DNA of 64,000 bases, from assembly GCF_947496775.1 (NCBI RefSeq), contig NZ_CANMDU010000001.1, forward strand, positions 124,001-188,000. Reading direction: 5' to 3'. The translations under genes were made by a program, and so were the position numbers. Shown piece by piece: positions 35,076-44,179 of this stretch (position 1 is its first letter; each line of letters starts with the position of its first letter). The notes beneath the pieces were generated by a model, which did no database searches, had not been told where the DNA came from, and worked only from the letters and a program-made list of their open reading frames with translations. Source of the DNA: an uncultured Maribacter sp. GTDB lineage: Bacteria; Bacteroidota; Bacteroidia; Flavobacteriales; Flavobacteriaceae.

Positions 35076-35486
35076 ATGATAAAAATAATATCCCTAGGAA
35101 TTGGCATTTTTGTTGCAATTTTGTCCTTCGCAAATCTCTTTTTTATACAACCAAGATCTGTAGAAAAACAAATGGCGTCTGTGGCTCAAAGTATAAATAA
35201 AAAATGCCCCATTTATTTAAAAAAAAGTTCTAGGCTAGATAGTGTTAGTACAATCTCCAATACAAATTTTATCTACTATAAAACGCTTTACGGAATGGAT
35301 AAAAAATATATGAAGATAGATTCTTCTACCGCAATAATACGCCCTTATTTATTAGAAGAAATTAAAGAGAATCCAAATTACGAGGCTTTTAAAAAACACG
35401 ACATTATTTTAGACTATGTTTTTTATGATAAATATGGATCGTATGTTACCAAAATCTCTTTTACTCCAGAACTATATGCACACTAA
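35076..35486 (+). CDS. small membrane-anchored protein of unknown function
   Basis: A 136-residue protein with one N-terminal membrane helix (residues 4-25) and a soluble alpha/beta remainder rich in Lys, Ser and Tyr. It may be a signal-anchored envelope protein. Its end overlaps the start of the large FG-GAP lipoprotein gene by 11 bases, so the two are co-translated. No family was recognised. Confidence 0.65.
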   Translation: MIKIISLGIGIFVAILSFANLFFIQPRSVEKQMASVAQSINKKCPIYLKKSSRLDSVSTISNTNFIYYKTLYGMDKKYMKIDSSTAIIRPYLLEEIKENPNYEAFKKHDIILDYVFYDKYGSYVTKISFTPELYAH

Positions 35487-38400
35487 TAAATTTTATCTCC
35501 ATAGCCTTTTCTTATGGGTTGTTTTATGCTTTTTATCTTGTGAAGAGAGAGAAGACAACATACCACCTACAAGCCTTTTTACTAGTATGCCAGTAGATGT
35601 TACTGGGGTTACATTTGAAAATAAGGTTTTAGAATCCGAAGAGCTATACTATTATAAATACTTGTATATGTACATTGGTAGTGGTGTTGCAACGGCAGAT
35701 TTTAATAATGATGGGTTAGAGGACCTTTTTTTTGTGTCTAACTTATATCAAAACAAAATTTTCTTAAATAAAGGAAATTTAAAATTTGAAGATGTTACCT
35801 CTACATCTGGCATAAAAAAAACGGACGGATTTAACACAGGAATTTCTATTGTAGATATTAATAATGATGGTTTTTTAGATGTATATATTAATAGGGCTGG
35901 GTGGTATGAAGATGAAAAAAAACTGGCCAACCTACTTTATATTAATAATGGCGATGTAACTTTTACAGAGCAAGCAAAGTCTTATGGCATAGCAGATACT
36001 AATAGATCTATAACTTCTACCTTTTTTGATTATGATAAAGATGGCGATTTAGATTTATTTATTGCCAATGCCCCTTCTAGGTTTGATGTTTCTGGTGTGG
36101 TTTTAGATAAAAAAAGTATTCAAAATCATCCATTAACAAAAACCTTTAAAGGGAGTGATAAACTGTATAATAATGACGGAAATGGTCATTTTAACGATGT
36201 ATCTATTACTGCAGGAATATTACCAGATTTAGGATTTGGACTAAATGCCCAAATAGGAGACTTTAATAATGATAGTTGGCCAGATATTTATGTTTCTAAT
36301 GATTTTGTTGGCTCAGACTTTGTATTTATTAATAACCAAGATGGCACCTTTAAAGATGGTAGAGATGAGACATTTAAACACATATCTTACTTTAGTATGG
36401 GTAGCGATATTGCAGATATAAATAATGACGGATTACAAGATGTAATGGTTTTAGATATGGCACCCGAAGATTATATTAGATCTAAAACAACAATGGCAAT
36501 GACCTCTATTGCTAAGTTTAAAAAAATGATAGACAAAGGCTACTATTACCAATACATGCACAATACCCTGCAATTAAATAATGGTAATGGCACCTATAGT
36601 GATATTGGTCATATGAGCGGAATTGCCAAAACAGATTGGAGTTGGTCAACCCTCTTTGCAGATTTTGATTTAGATGGCTTTAATGATATTTATGTTACAA
36701 ATGGAATTTACCGAGATGTTGTAAATAAAGATGTTATTAGGTCTCTAGATGCATATGCTTCTAAAAACAAAGATAATTTAGATGCTAAAAAGATTTTAGA
36801 ACTAACCCAAAAATTACCGCAACAAAAATTAACCAATTATATTTTTAGAAATAAGGGAGATTTAACGTTTGAAAATAAAACTGCAGATTGGACAAACGAG
36901 AAAGAAAGTTTTTCTAACGGCGCTATTTATAGCGATTTAGATAATGATGGAGATTTAGATATTGTTGTAAATAATATTGATGATAATGCTACCATTTTAA
37001 GAAACAATTCTAGAAGTGTTTCTCCAAATAAGTATGTTCAATTTAATATAAATGGCCCTAAAAAAAATAAGCAAGGCGTTGGTACTATTATAAAATTGCA
37101 TCAGGGGAATGGAGAGACACAAACAAGACAAGTCATAGGTTCCAGAGGTTTTTTATCTTCAGTATCTAACAAATTACATTTTGGATTAAAGGAAAACAAA
37201 ACAATTCCTATGGTTGAGGTGCTATGGCCCAATGGAAAAACGCAAGTTCTAAAAGATGTTGCAGCAAACCAAACCGTAACTATTACTTACAATCCACAAA
37301 AAAATATAGCACCAGAAAAAACACCTAAAGCCGTACTTTTTAAAGAACAACGAATAGACTATTCTCATAAGGAGCCAGTTTTTGATGATTATAAAAAACA
37401 ATTACTACTACCACACAAACTATCGCAAACTGGGCCTGCTATTGTAAAAGTAGATATTAACAACGATTCTTTAGATGATATTTATATTGGTGGGGCGCAT
37501 AATTCTCCAGGGAAATTAGTACTTGCACAACCAAACAATACTTTTAAAGAAGTTACCATACCTGATTTTATAAAAGATAAAAAATTTGAAGATGTTAGTG
37601 CCACTTTTTTTGATGCTGATAATGACAATGATTTAGACTTGTATGTGGTTAGTGGCAGTTATGAGTTTAATGAAAACTCAGAAATGCTAGAAGATAGATT
37701 GTATATTAACAATGGAAACGGAATTTTTAAACGTTCTAGGAATAGTATCCCATCTATAAAATCGGCGGGATCTATAGTTACTGCTGCGGACTATGATAAT
37801 GATGGGGACCAAGATTTGTTTGTTGGCGGTAGAGTAATTCCTGGTAAATACCCGTATACGCCTAATAGTTATTTGCTAATAAATGAAAAAGGTAAATTTA
37901 AGATACAAACCAAAGAACTTGCTCCGTCATTAGAGAAAGTTGGTATGGTAACCGATGCCATTTGGAACGATATAGATAACGATAAAGATTTAGATTTAAT
38001 AGTTACTGGGGAATGGATGGGTCTTGAAGTATTCACTAATAACAATGGAAAATTAACTAAAAACAATTCCTATTCGGATCTTTCTTCTACCGTTGGTTGG
38101 TGGAATAAATTAATGATTGTAGATATAGATGAAGACGGAGATAAAGATATTATCGCAGGAAATTTAGGTCTTAATTACAATTTTCATGCATCTAAAAAAG
38201 AGCCTTTTCATGTTTACACCAACGATTATGATAACAATGGTATTGAAGATATTATTTTAGCTAAATATTACAAAGACAATCAGGTTCCAATACGTGGTAA
38301 GTCTTGTACCGCAGAGCAAATACCATCTCTCAAAGAAAAATTTACCTCCTATGATGCTTTTGCCAATGCGGATCTTAAAGATATATTTGGAGAGGGTTTA

Positions 38401-38805
38401 AATACCTCTTTACATTTTAAAGCTACAGAATTTAGATCCGGTATTTTTATAAATCAAGGGAACAACAACTATTCGTTTCAACCTTTTTCCCATGAGGCGC
38501 AAATTGCTCCTATAAATTCTATTCTATTCGAAGATTTTGATGGAGACCAGAAAAAAGACTTGCTTATGGCTGGTAACAATTATATGCCTGAAGTAGAAAC
38601 TACTAGAGCAGATGCGGGAAAAGGAATATTTTATAAGGGAGATGCTACTGGAATTTTTAATTATATAGAGAATACTACTACTGGTTTTTTTACAGATAAC
38701 GATGTTCGAAAAATGTTGCTCTTAAACTCTAAAGAAGGAAAGAATATTTTTATAGGAAACAATAACAAAAAGCATCAATTATTTAGGGTAAAAAACTTCA
38801 AGTAG
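35476..38805 (+). CDS. FG-GAP/VCBS-repeat lipoprotein with ASPIC/UnbV domain (CRTAC1-like)
   Basis: About 1,109 residues. The start at 35476 is chosen over an upstream in-frame ATG at 35416 because it gives a compact lipoprotein signal (MHTNKFYLHS to CFLSC). Many Ca-binding FG-GAP motifs follow (DFNNDGLEDLFF, DINNDGFLDVYI, DYDKDGDLDLFI, DLDNDGDLDIVV), forming beta-propellers. An ASPIC/UnbV segment (KLHFGLKENK, VEVLWPNGK) precedes a second propeller. Such proteins accompany SusC/SusD systems in marine Bacteroidetes and may bind or hold substrate at the surface. It is a paralogue of the product of the gene at 40663. Confidence 0.88.
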   Translation: MHTNKFYLHSLFLWVVLCFLSCEEREDNIPPTSLFTSMPVDVTGVTFENKVLESEELYYYKYLYMYIGSGVATADFNNDGLEDLFFVSNLYQNKIFLNKGNLKFEDVTSTSGIKKTDGFNTGISIVDINNDGFLDVYINRAGWYEDEKKLANLLYINNGDVTFTEQAKSYGIADTNRSITSTFFDYDKDGDLDLFIANAPSRFDVSGVVLDKKSIQNHPLTKTFKGSDKLYNNDGNGHFNDVSITAGILPDLGFGLNAQIGDFNNDSWPDIYVSNDFVGSDFVFINNQDGTFKDGRDETFKHISYFSMGSDIADINNDGLQDVMVLDMAPEDYIRSKTTMAMTSIAKFKKMIDKGYYYQYMHNTLQLNNGNGTYSDIGHMSGIAKTDWSWSTLFADFDLDGFNDIYVTNGIYRDVVNKDVIRSLDAYASKNKDNLDAKKILELTQKLPQQKLTNYIFRNKGDLTFENKTADWTNEKESFSNGAIYSDLDNDGDLDIVVNNIDDNATILRNNSRSVSPNKYVQFNINGPKKNKQGVGTIIKLHQGNGETQTRQVIGSRGFLSSVSNKLHFGLKENKTIPMVEVLWPNGKTQVLKDVAANQTVTITYNPQKNIAPEKTPKAVLFKEQRIDYSHKEPVFDDYKKQLLLPHKLSQTGPAIVKVDINNDSLDDIYIGGAHNSPGKLVLAQPNNTFKEVTIPDFIKDKKFEDVSATFFDADNDNDLDLYVVSGSYEFNENSEMLEDRLYINNGNGIFKRSRNSIPSIKSAGSIVTAADYDNDGDQDLFVGGRVIPGKYPYTPNSYLLINEKGKFKIQTKELAPSLEKVGMVTDAIWNDIDNDKDLDLIVTGEWMGLEVFTNNNGKLTKNNSYSDLSSTVGWWNKLMIVDIDEDGDKDIIAGNLGLNYNFHASKKEPFHVYTNDYDNNGIEDIILAKYYKDNQVPIRGKSCTAEQIPSLKEKFTSYDAFANADLKDIFGEGLNTSLHFKATEFRSGIFINQGNNNYSFQPFSHEAQIAPINSILFEDFDGDQKKDLLMAGNNYMPEVETTRADAGKGIFYKGDATGIFNYIENTTTGFFTDNDVRKMLLLNSKEGKNIFIGNNNKKHQLFRVKNFK

Positions 38806-38846
38806 AGGAGTATTTAAAACCAATAAAACCATAATACATCAGGAAT

Positions 38847-38889
38847 AAAAAAAGAGATAAGCATTACTACGAAAGCTTATCTCTTTTTT
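38847..38889. terminator. bidirectional terminator between convergent genes
   Basis: A 15-bp stem, an A-tract plus GAGATAAGC paired with GCTTATCTC plus a T-tract (38848-38862 with 38875-38889), with a 12-base loop. The A- and T-runs on both sides let it end both the FG-GAP gene from the left and the GH35-like gene from the right. Confidence 0.8.
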
Positions 38890-38915
38890 ATTTGGTGTAA
38901 CTCAAAAATAACCTA

Positions 38916-40646
38916 TTATTTATACGTGTAAATTTCCGCTTTCTGGATTCCTATACCCTCCACTGGAAGAAATACGCCCTTTCCTCTATTAGTTTCATCG
39001 CCTCCAAGTCTTCGGCCTTTAATCCATTTGTTATTAACCTCTATGTATTCATCTACGGTGCCAATACCAGCTTTTACAGTCTTATCTTTTGGTATAAAGG
39101 TAATAACAGCTTTGCTTCCCGTTATGGTAAAATGGTTGTCTCCTGTTTTAAGTATTACGCCATAAGCATCTTCTACTCTGTAACTACCTTTTCTTTTATA
39201 CAGTTCTGCTCTAACTATATAATCTCCCATGCTAACTTCTATAAATGGTTTGTCTTTACTTAATAAGAAAGCGCTTATTTTATTTTTATTTCCTTGACTT
39301 TCTAAAATAGATGGGGATAAATAGTTAACAGCACTATACATTTCTCTAAGTAATGGTTCGTCTTTAGGGTTTACCCTGTCTATACCAAAGGGTGCAACAC
39401 CCAAAGTATTATAATTTCCAATAGCATATAACATATAGCCTACATATTCTGGTTTTGTCCACCAGGTTTCTGGAATAAAAAGAGGGTCTCCTTGCGTGGT
39501 ATATTGGTTACACCATTCTACAAAGTCTCCGCCATATATATCCGGACTCATAAAATCTATATCTGGTGCACCAGCTTTCCAAATATCTTTTACTCTTGGT
39601 AATGGTCCGCCAGTTGGGAAACCTCCAGGAAGTGGACTGCCTTCATATTCTAACCAAGCATTAACAAACATTGGTAAATTGTATTCCTCTTTGCCTAATT
39701 TTGTAACATAGTTCATGTAAGTAGCATATTGCCATGACATAAAAGCCAAGTCTGTCCAAACACTAGAACCAAAAACTTCTTCCCAACTGCCTGATTTTTT
39801 ATAACTACTAGAGGCCCATAACTCTTTTAATTGCGGCATTAGTGTTTTTTTATTTTTAATTAAATATTCTATTAATGCTTTAGGAACATCCTTTTTAAAT
39901 TCTTTCTCGGCAATTGCAGAACGGTCTCTAGAATCCTCCATAAGACCAACCTCATTTTCTACTTGTACCATAATAACAGTTCTATGCTCGCTATCCACTT
40001 TTTTAATATGCTTCATTAGTTCTGAAAAAGCTTTGGCATCTGCATTACGAGCTTCTAAGCTTAAGGTAGAAACAACCTCTACACTGCCCGAATTTTTTGT
40101 TTTTGATCTAGGGAATCTTTTATAGTCTTTTTTTACCCAAAGTGGCGCATAACTAGACATTCCGTTTTTCCATGTGCCAAACCATAGCGGTATTACTTTT
40201 AAGTTTTTTTCGCGGGCTCCTTTAAGTATAGCATCTACCACGGTAAAATCAAACTTACCTTCTTCTGGTTCAATCATTTCCCAGCTTATAGCAACTAATA
40301 CGGTATTTACATTTAGATCTACCATTTGATCCCAAACGGAACCATCATAATCCAAATTTTTACTGGTGTCATTTCCTAAAGTACCACCCACCATGGAATA
40401 TTCTTTTCTTGGTAATGGTTTTCCGCTAGGAAGCATATGTTCTATACTACCACTAATAGAATTGGATAGTTCCCCAGCAAGCATAAGAAATGGCTTGTTA
40501 TCTACTATAAGTTGCGTTTTATTTTTTTCTTTTTTGAGGTACGGAATATCTTGGGCTGTAGTACTTGTACAAAAAGAAACTACAACAATAGTAACTATTG
40601 TTTTGAGTAAAGAGAATTTTATAGTGTTGTTAGAATTAGAGAGCAT
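38916..40646 (-). CDS. GH35-like beta-galactosidase with DUF5597 domain, exported
   Basis: A 576-residue glycosidase. After a signal peptide (residues about 12-32, cleavage at TTAQ), a TIM barrel holds the likely acid/base Glu in IMVQVENEVG and the nucleophile Glu in FIPETWW, as in GH35-type enzymes. A C-terminal beta domain of the DUF5597 type follows (YRVEDAYGVILKTGDN, FTITGS). It is 16 bases after the FG-GAP gene and ends the susCD operon, so it should act on oligosaccharides taken up or bound by that system, probably with terminal beta-galactose; the exact linkage is unknown. Confidence 0.85.
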   Translation of the reverse strand: MLSNSNNTIKFSLLKTIVTIVVVSFCTSTTAQDIPYLKKEKNKTQLIVDNKPFLMLAGELSNSISGSIEHMLPSGKPLPRKEYSMVGGTLGNDTSKNLDYDGSVWDQMVDLNVNTVLVAISWEMIEPEEGKFDFTVVDAILKGAREKNLKVIPLWFGTWKNGMSSYAPLWVKKDYKRFPRSKTKNSGSVEVVSTLSLEARNADAKAFSELMKHIKKVDSEHRTVIMVQVENEVGLMEDSRDRSAIAEKEFKKDVPKALIEYLIKNKKTLMPQLKELWASSSYKKSGSWEEVFGSSVWTDLAFMSWQYATYMNYVTKLGKEEYNLPMFVNAWLEYEGSPLPGGFPTGGPLPRVKDIWKAGAPDIDFMSPDIYGGDFVEWCNQYTTQGDPLFIPETWWTKPEYVGYMLYAIGNYNTLGVAPFGIDRVNPKDEPLLREMYSAVNYLSPSILESQGNKNKISAFLLSKDKPFIEVSMGDYIVRAELYKRKGSYRVEDAYGVILKTGDNHFTITGSKAVITFIPKDKTVKAGIGTVDEYIEVNNKWIKGRRLGGDETNRGKGVFLPVEGIGIQKAEIYTYK

Positions 40647-40662
40647 AATTTTTTAAATTTTA

Positions 40663-43600
40663 TTAATGTGGGTTGATAGCTATTATTTCTAGAGCCCCAC
40701 TATTTTTTACTGCAATAATGTTTTTACGTTTATTAATGGTAATAGTTTTAATGTGTTTTACTTCCCCTTGGAGCATTAATCCGCTTTTGTTGGTTTTTAT
40801 AAGGTCAAAATCACCTTTGGATTTACCCTTTAAAAACAGGCCGTGCGAAGCATCATTTCTTGGTGTTTCTACTTCGGAACCATAGAGGTTTCCTGCCATT
40901 AGAATATCAACATTTCTATCTGCATCTAAATCCTCTATTAAAATAGTATTTACCGAAGAAAACTGAATTTCGGTTTGCATGGGTTGTGCTATAAAATGAC
41001 CACTCTTATTTTCAAAAAATGTGGTAGCAAACGTATTTGCTTTTAAATGGGTAGATTTTTTTAGTTGGTCCTCATTAAAAATATCATTTACCGATGCTTT
41101 TCCAAAGGCATCATAGGTAGGAAATTTTTCCTTTAAAAATGGCATTTGTCTAGAAGAACATTCGCGCCCACGAACTGGTACCAACTTTTCATTATCGTAA
41201 TAACTTAATACAATATCATTACTACCAGAGGCATCAAAATCGCTAGCATAAACTTCAAATGGAGCGTCTTTACTAGCTCTATATTTATAGTTAAGGCCTA
41301 AATTCCCTGCGATAATATCTTTGTCTCCGTCATTGTCTATGTCATGTATAGCAAGGCTATACCACCATCCGTTTGTGTTTTTAAAGCCGTAGTCATTTGT
41401 CTTTTCTATAAAATCTTTTCCTTTATTATTTTCAAATACTCGTATTGGCATCCATTCTCCTGTAACTACTAAATCTAAATAATAATCGTTATTAAGATCC
41501 ACCCAAACGGCATCGGTAACCATTCCTAGTTTTTCCCATGTAGCATTACCTTCTATTTCTTTAAATGCTATTTTTCCATTAGCACTATTGTTTTGGAGTA
41601 TATAGCTTTTTGCAGGTGTGGGGTATTTTCCTGGTATTTGCCGACCACCTATAAATAAATCTGTATCACCATCTTTGTCATAATCTACAGCTTTTATGCA
41701 GGAACCGCTTATTGCAATTTTTGGTAGTGCATTAGCTGTTTTTATAAAGTTGCCCTTACCATCATTTACGTACAATCTATCTTCTAAAAAAGAGGATCCT
41801 TTTGCATATTCATTACCACCACTTACTACATACAAATCTAAATCACCGTCGTTATCAACATCGATAAATTCTGATGCAACATCTTCATAAGCAGCTTCAC
41901 TATTCATGAGTGGTATATTTGTTTCTAAAAAAGTACCGTCTTTATTTTGAATATATACAACTCCTTTCATTGATAAGGCCCCTCCAACATGAACATCGTC
42001 TAAACCATCTCCGTTTATATCGTCAACAGCTAATGATGGGCCTTCGGTAGACATTTTATGGGGTAGGAGGCTTTCTCTAGAAAAATCATCAAAATTATTT
42101 TCTATATGCTTGTAGTCTAATCCTTGAATATTACTTTTTGAAAAGAGATGCTTAGCAGTCTCCTTATTTTCATTTTTAGATACCGCTATTGCATCAGCAT
42201 AATCTATAGTAATTAATTGATTGGCATCTACATTTTTTATAAGTTGCTGTTTATTGTCTGGCCATATAACTTCTACAGTTGCTTTTGATGAGGTGCCAAG
42301 TCCAAAATGTAGTTCTCTAGACATGGCAGACATAAAACCTCTTGAAAAATATAATTCTTGTGTTTGCTTGTTTTCTTCTGTGGTAACCATAACACGAGTA
42401 CCTATACCATCTATATTTTTTTGTGGTCCTTTTAGTGTAATAGTTACGCTATGGCCTAAGCCTAATTCTTTTGAATTGTTTTTTAAAATAAATGCAGGGT
42501 CATCTGTATTATTAACAATAATATCTAAATCGCCATCATTATCCATATCTGCATAAACAGCACCGTTAGAACTTGTTAATGTTTGGTCTCCCCAAACCTT
42601 ATTCATTTTTGAAAAATTAAGTCCGTCGTTATTTTTAAAGAAAAAGTTCTCTTTTTTTCTTGTTGGCATCTTATCTAAGAGATCAGAAATATAATCTTTA
42701 GGTATAAATTTTTTACTTGCAAGAATAGTGTCTTGCTTTTTATTCATGTAATTTACAAAGTCATTATTCCTAAAATCTCTCTTAATTCCGTTAGAAACAA
42801 AAAGGTCTTTAAAGCCATCATTATCCATATCAAAAAATAATGGTGCCCAACTCCAATCGGTTCTTGATACTCCTGCTAACTGTGCAAGATTAGAGAATAT
42901 TGGTACACTATTCTCATTTAAGAAGCCAGAATTTATTTGTAATGCATTATACATGTATTGATGGTGTAATCCTATATCCACTGTATTCTGGAATTTTTTA
43001 GGATTCATTCCACTCATACTTGTTTTAATATCGTAATTACTTTCTCCCATCATGTCTACCGTCATAATATCTAACCAACCATCGTTATTTATATCAGACA
43101 TGTCATTTCCCATTGCAAAAAAAGAAATGTTATTTGTAGCTTCTAAAATTCTATCTGTAAAAGTGCCATCTGCATTATTCATATATAGATGGTCTTTCCC
43201 GGAGTAATCATTAGACACATAAATATCTGGCCAAGAATCGTTATTTACGTCTCCTATTGCCACACCCAATCCGTACTCTAAACGATTATGTATGATGCCT
43301 GCTTCCTTACTTATATCTGTAAAATAATTAGTATCATTTCGTAATAACCTGTCGTTAGAAACACCACCGTCTACATTTAATAATTCTTCAATAGTAGTAT
43401 TATCCGGGTATGTTGATGGAAAATGATTTAATAAATACATATCTAAATCGCCATCTTTATCATAGTCAAAAAAAGTTGCTTGCGTGGAACAATCTGCTAT
43501 ATCTAAACCGTATTTTTTTCCTTGTTCTGAAAAAGTGGGAATTTTATGTTCTCCCTTGGTGCCCATATTAATATAAAGCTTATTTCTTCTTTTTTCTTTA

Positions 43601-44037
43601 TCCTTAAATTTTCCAGAGTTAGAAATATAAACATCCATCCATCCATCATTATTTATATCTACAATGGTAACTCCTCCAGAAAATTTTTGCTGATATACTA
43701 TACCTGTAAATCGTGTTACATCTTTGAATTTTAAACCCCCTTGGTTTAAGAAAATTTGATGCTTTTTTAAAGTTGATACAAAAAACACATCTTTTAACCC
43801 ATCGTTATTAAAATCGGCAACTGCCAAGCCACTACCATTATAATAGTACTCGTATTGTACACCATTAAATTTCATATTCTCATAAAGCTCATTAGAAAAG
43901 TTTATTCCAGTTTCTTCTTTAGAGAGTTTTGTAAATATGGCTTCATTAACCGAATTTAACCCAGATAGTTTAATTTCCTTTTTACAACTACAAAGAATTA
44001 GTAATAGAAGTACATAAATCCAATTGATTTTTTTCAT
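40663..44037 (-). CDS. FG-GAP/VCBS-repeat lipoprotein with ASPIC/UnbV domain (paralogue)
   Basis: A 1,124-residue lipoprotein (signal with LILCSC, Cys18) with the same design as the product of 35476. It has a first propeller of FG-GAP Ca-binding repeats (DFNNDGLKDVFF, DINNDGWMDVYI, DYDKDGDLDMYL), an ASPIC/UnbV segment (ELHFGLGTSSK, VEVIWPDNK) and a second propeller. It lies between SusD and the GH35-like gene. Its position suggests a surface subunit of the polysaccharide-capture complex; this is inference from context. Confidence 0.9.
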   Translation of the reverse strand: MKKINWIYVLLLLILCSCKKEIKLSGLNSVNEAIFTKLSKEETGINFSNELYENMKFNGVQYEYYYNGSGLAVADFNNDGLKDVFFVSTLKKHQIFLNQGGLKFKDVTRFTGIVYQQKFSGGVTIVDINNDGWMDVYISNSGKFKDKEKRRNKLYINMGTKGEHKIPTFSEQGKKYGLDIADCSTQATFFDYDKDGDLDMYLLNHFPSTYPDNTTIEELLNVDGGVSNDRLLRNDTNYFTDISKEAGIIHNRLEYGLGVAIGDVNNDSWPDIYVSNDYSGKDHLYMNNADGTFTDRILEATNNISFFAMGNDMSDINNDGWLDIMTVDMMGESNYDIKTSMSGMNPKKFQNTVDIGLHHQYMYNALQINSGFLNENSVPIFSNLAQLAGVSRTDWSWAPLFFDMDNDGFKDLFVSNGIKRDFRNNDFVNYMNKKQDTILASKKFIPKDYISDLLDKMPTRKKENFFFKNNDGLNFSKMNKVWGDQTLTSSNGAVYADMDNDGDLDIIVNNTDDPAFILKNNSKELGLGHSVTITLKGPQKNIDGIGTRVMVTTEENKQTQELYFSRGFMSAMSRELHFGLGTSSKATVEVIWPDNKQQLIKNVDANQLITIDYADAIAVSKNENKETAKHLFSKSNIQGLDYKHIENNFDDFSRESLLPHKMSTEGPSLAVDDINGDGLDDVHVGGALSMKGVVYIQNKDGTFLETNIPLMNSEAAYEDVASEFIDVDNDGDLDLYVVSGGNEYAKGSSFLEDRLYVNDGKGNFIKTANALPKIAISGSCIKAVDYDKDGDTDLFIGGRQIPGKYPTPAKSYILQNNSANGKIAFKEIEGNATWEKLGMVTDAVWVDLNNDYYLDLVVTGEWMPIRVFENNKGKDFIEKTNDYGFKNTNGWWYSLAIHDIDNDGDKDIIAGNLGLNYKYRASKDAPFEVYASDFDASGSNDIVLSYYDNEKLVPVRGRECSSRQMPFLKEKFPTYDAFGKASVNDIFNEDQLKKSTHLKANTFATTFFENKSGHFIAQPMQTEIQFSSVNTILIEDLDADRNVDILMAGNLYGSEVETPRNDASHGLFLKGKSKGDFDLIKTNKSGLMLQGEVKHIKTITINKRKNIIAVKNSGALEIIAINPH

Positions 44038-44114
44038 CCTAAATTCATTTTCAAATTTTTCGTATTTCTAATATAAAATGTATTTGCTACATTACGGATT
44101 TAAAAATAGTATAA

Positions 44115-44157
44115 TCAAAAACGACCCAACGTCATTGTATAATGATATTGAGCCGTT
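44115..44157 (-). terminator. partial terminator / attenuator after susD
   Basis: On the minus strand a 10-bp stem with two G-U pairs (44148-44157 with 44120-44129), with a second small hairpin in its loop, runs into TTTTTGATT. It sits in the 142-base gap between susD and the FG-GAP gene. It would lower, not abolish, transcription of the downstream genes. Confidence 0.55.
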
Positions 44158-44179
44158 CTTTAAAAAACTAACTCTCAAA

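Noticed and set aside
35416-35475. Upstream ATG as the start of the first FG-GAP protein
   Set aside because: It would add 20 residues before a normal lipoprotein signal and overlap the preceding gene by 71 bases.
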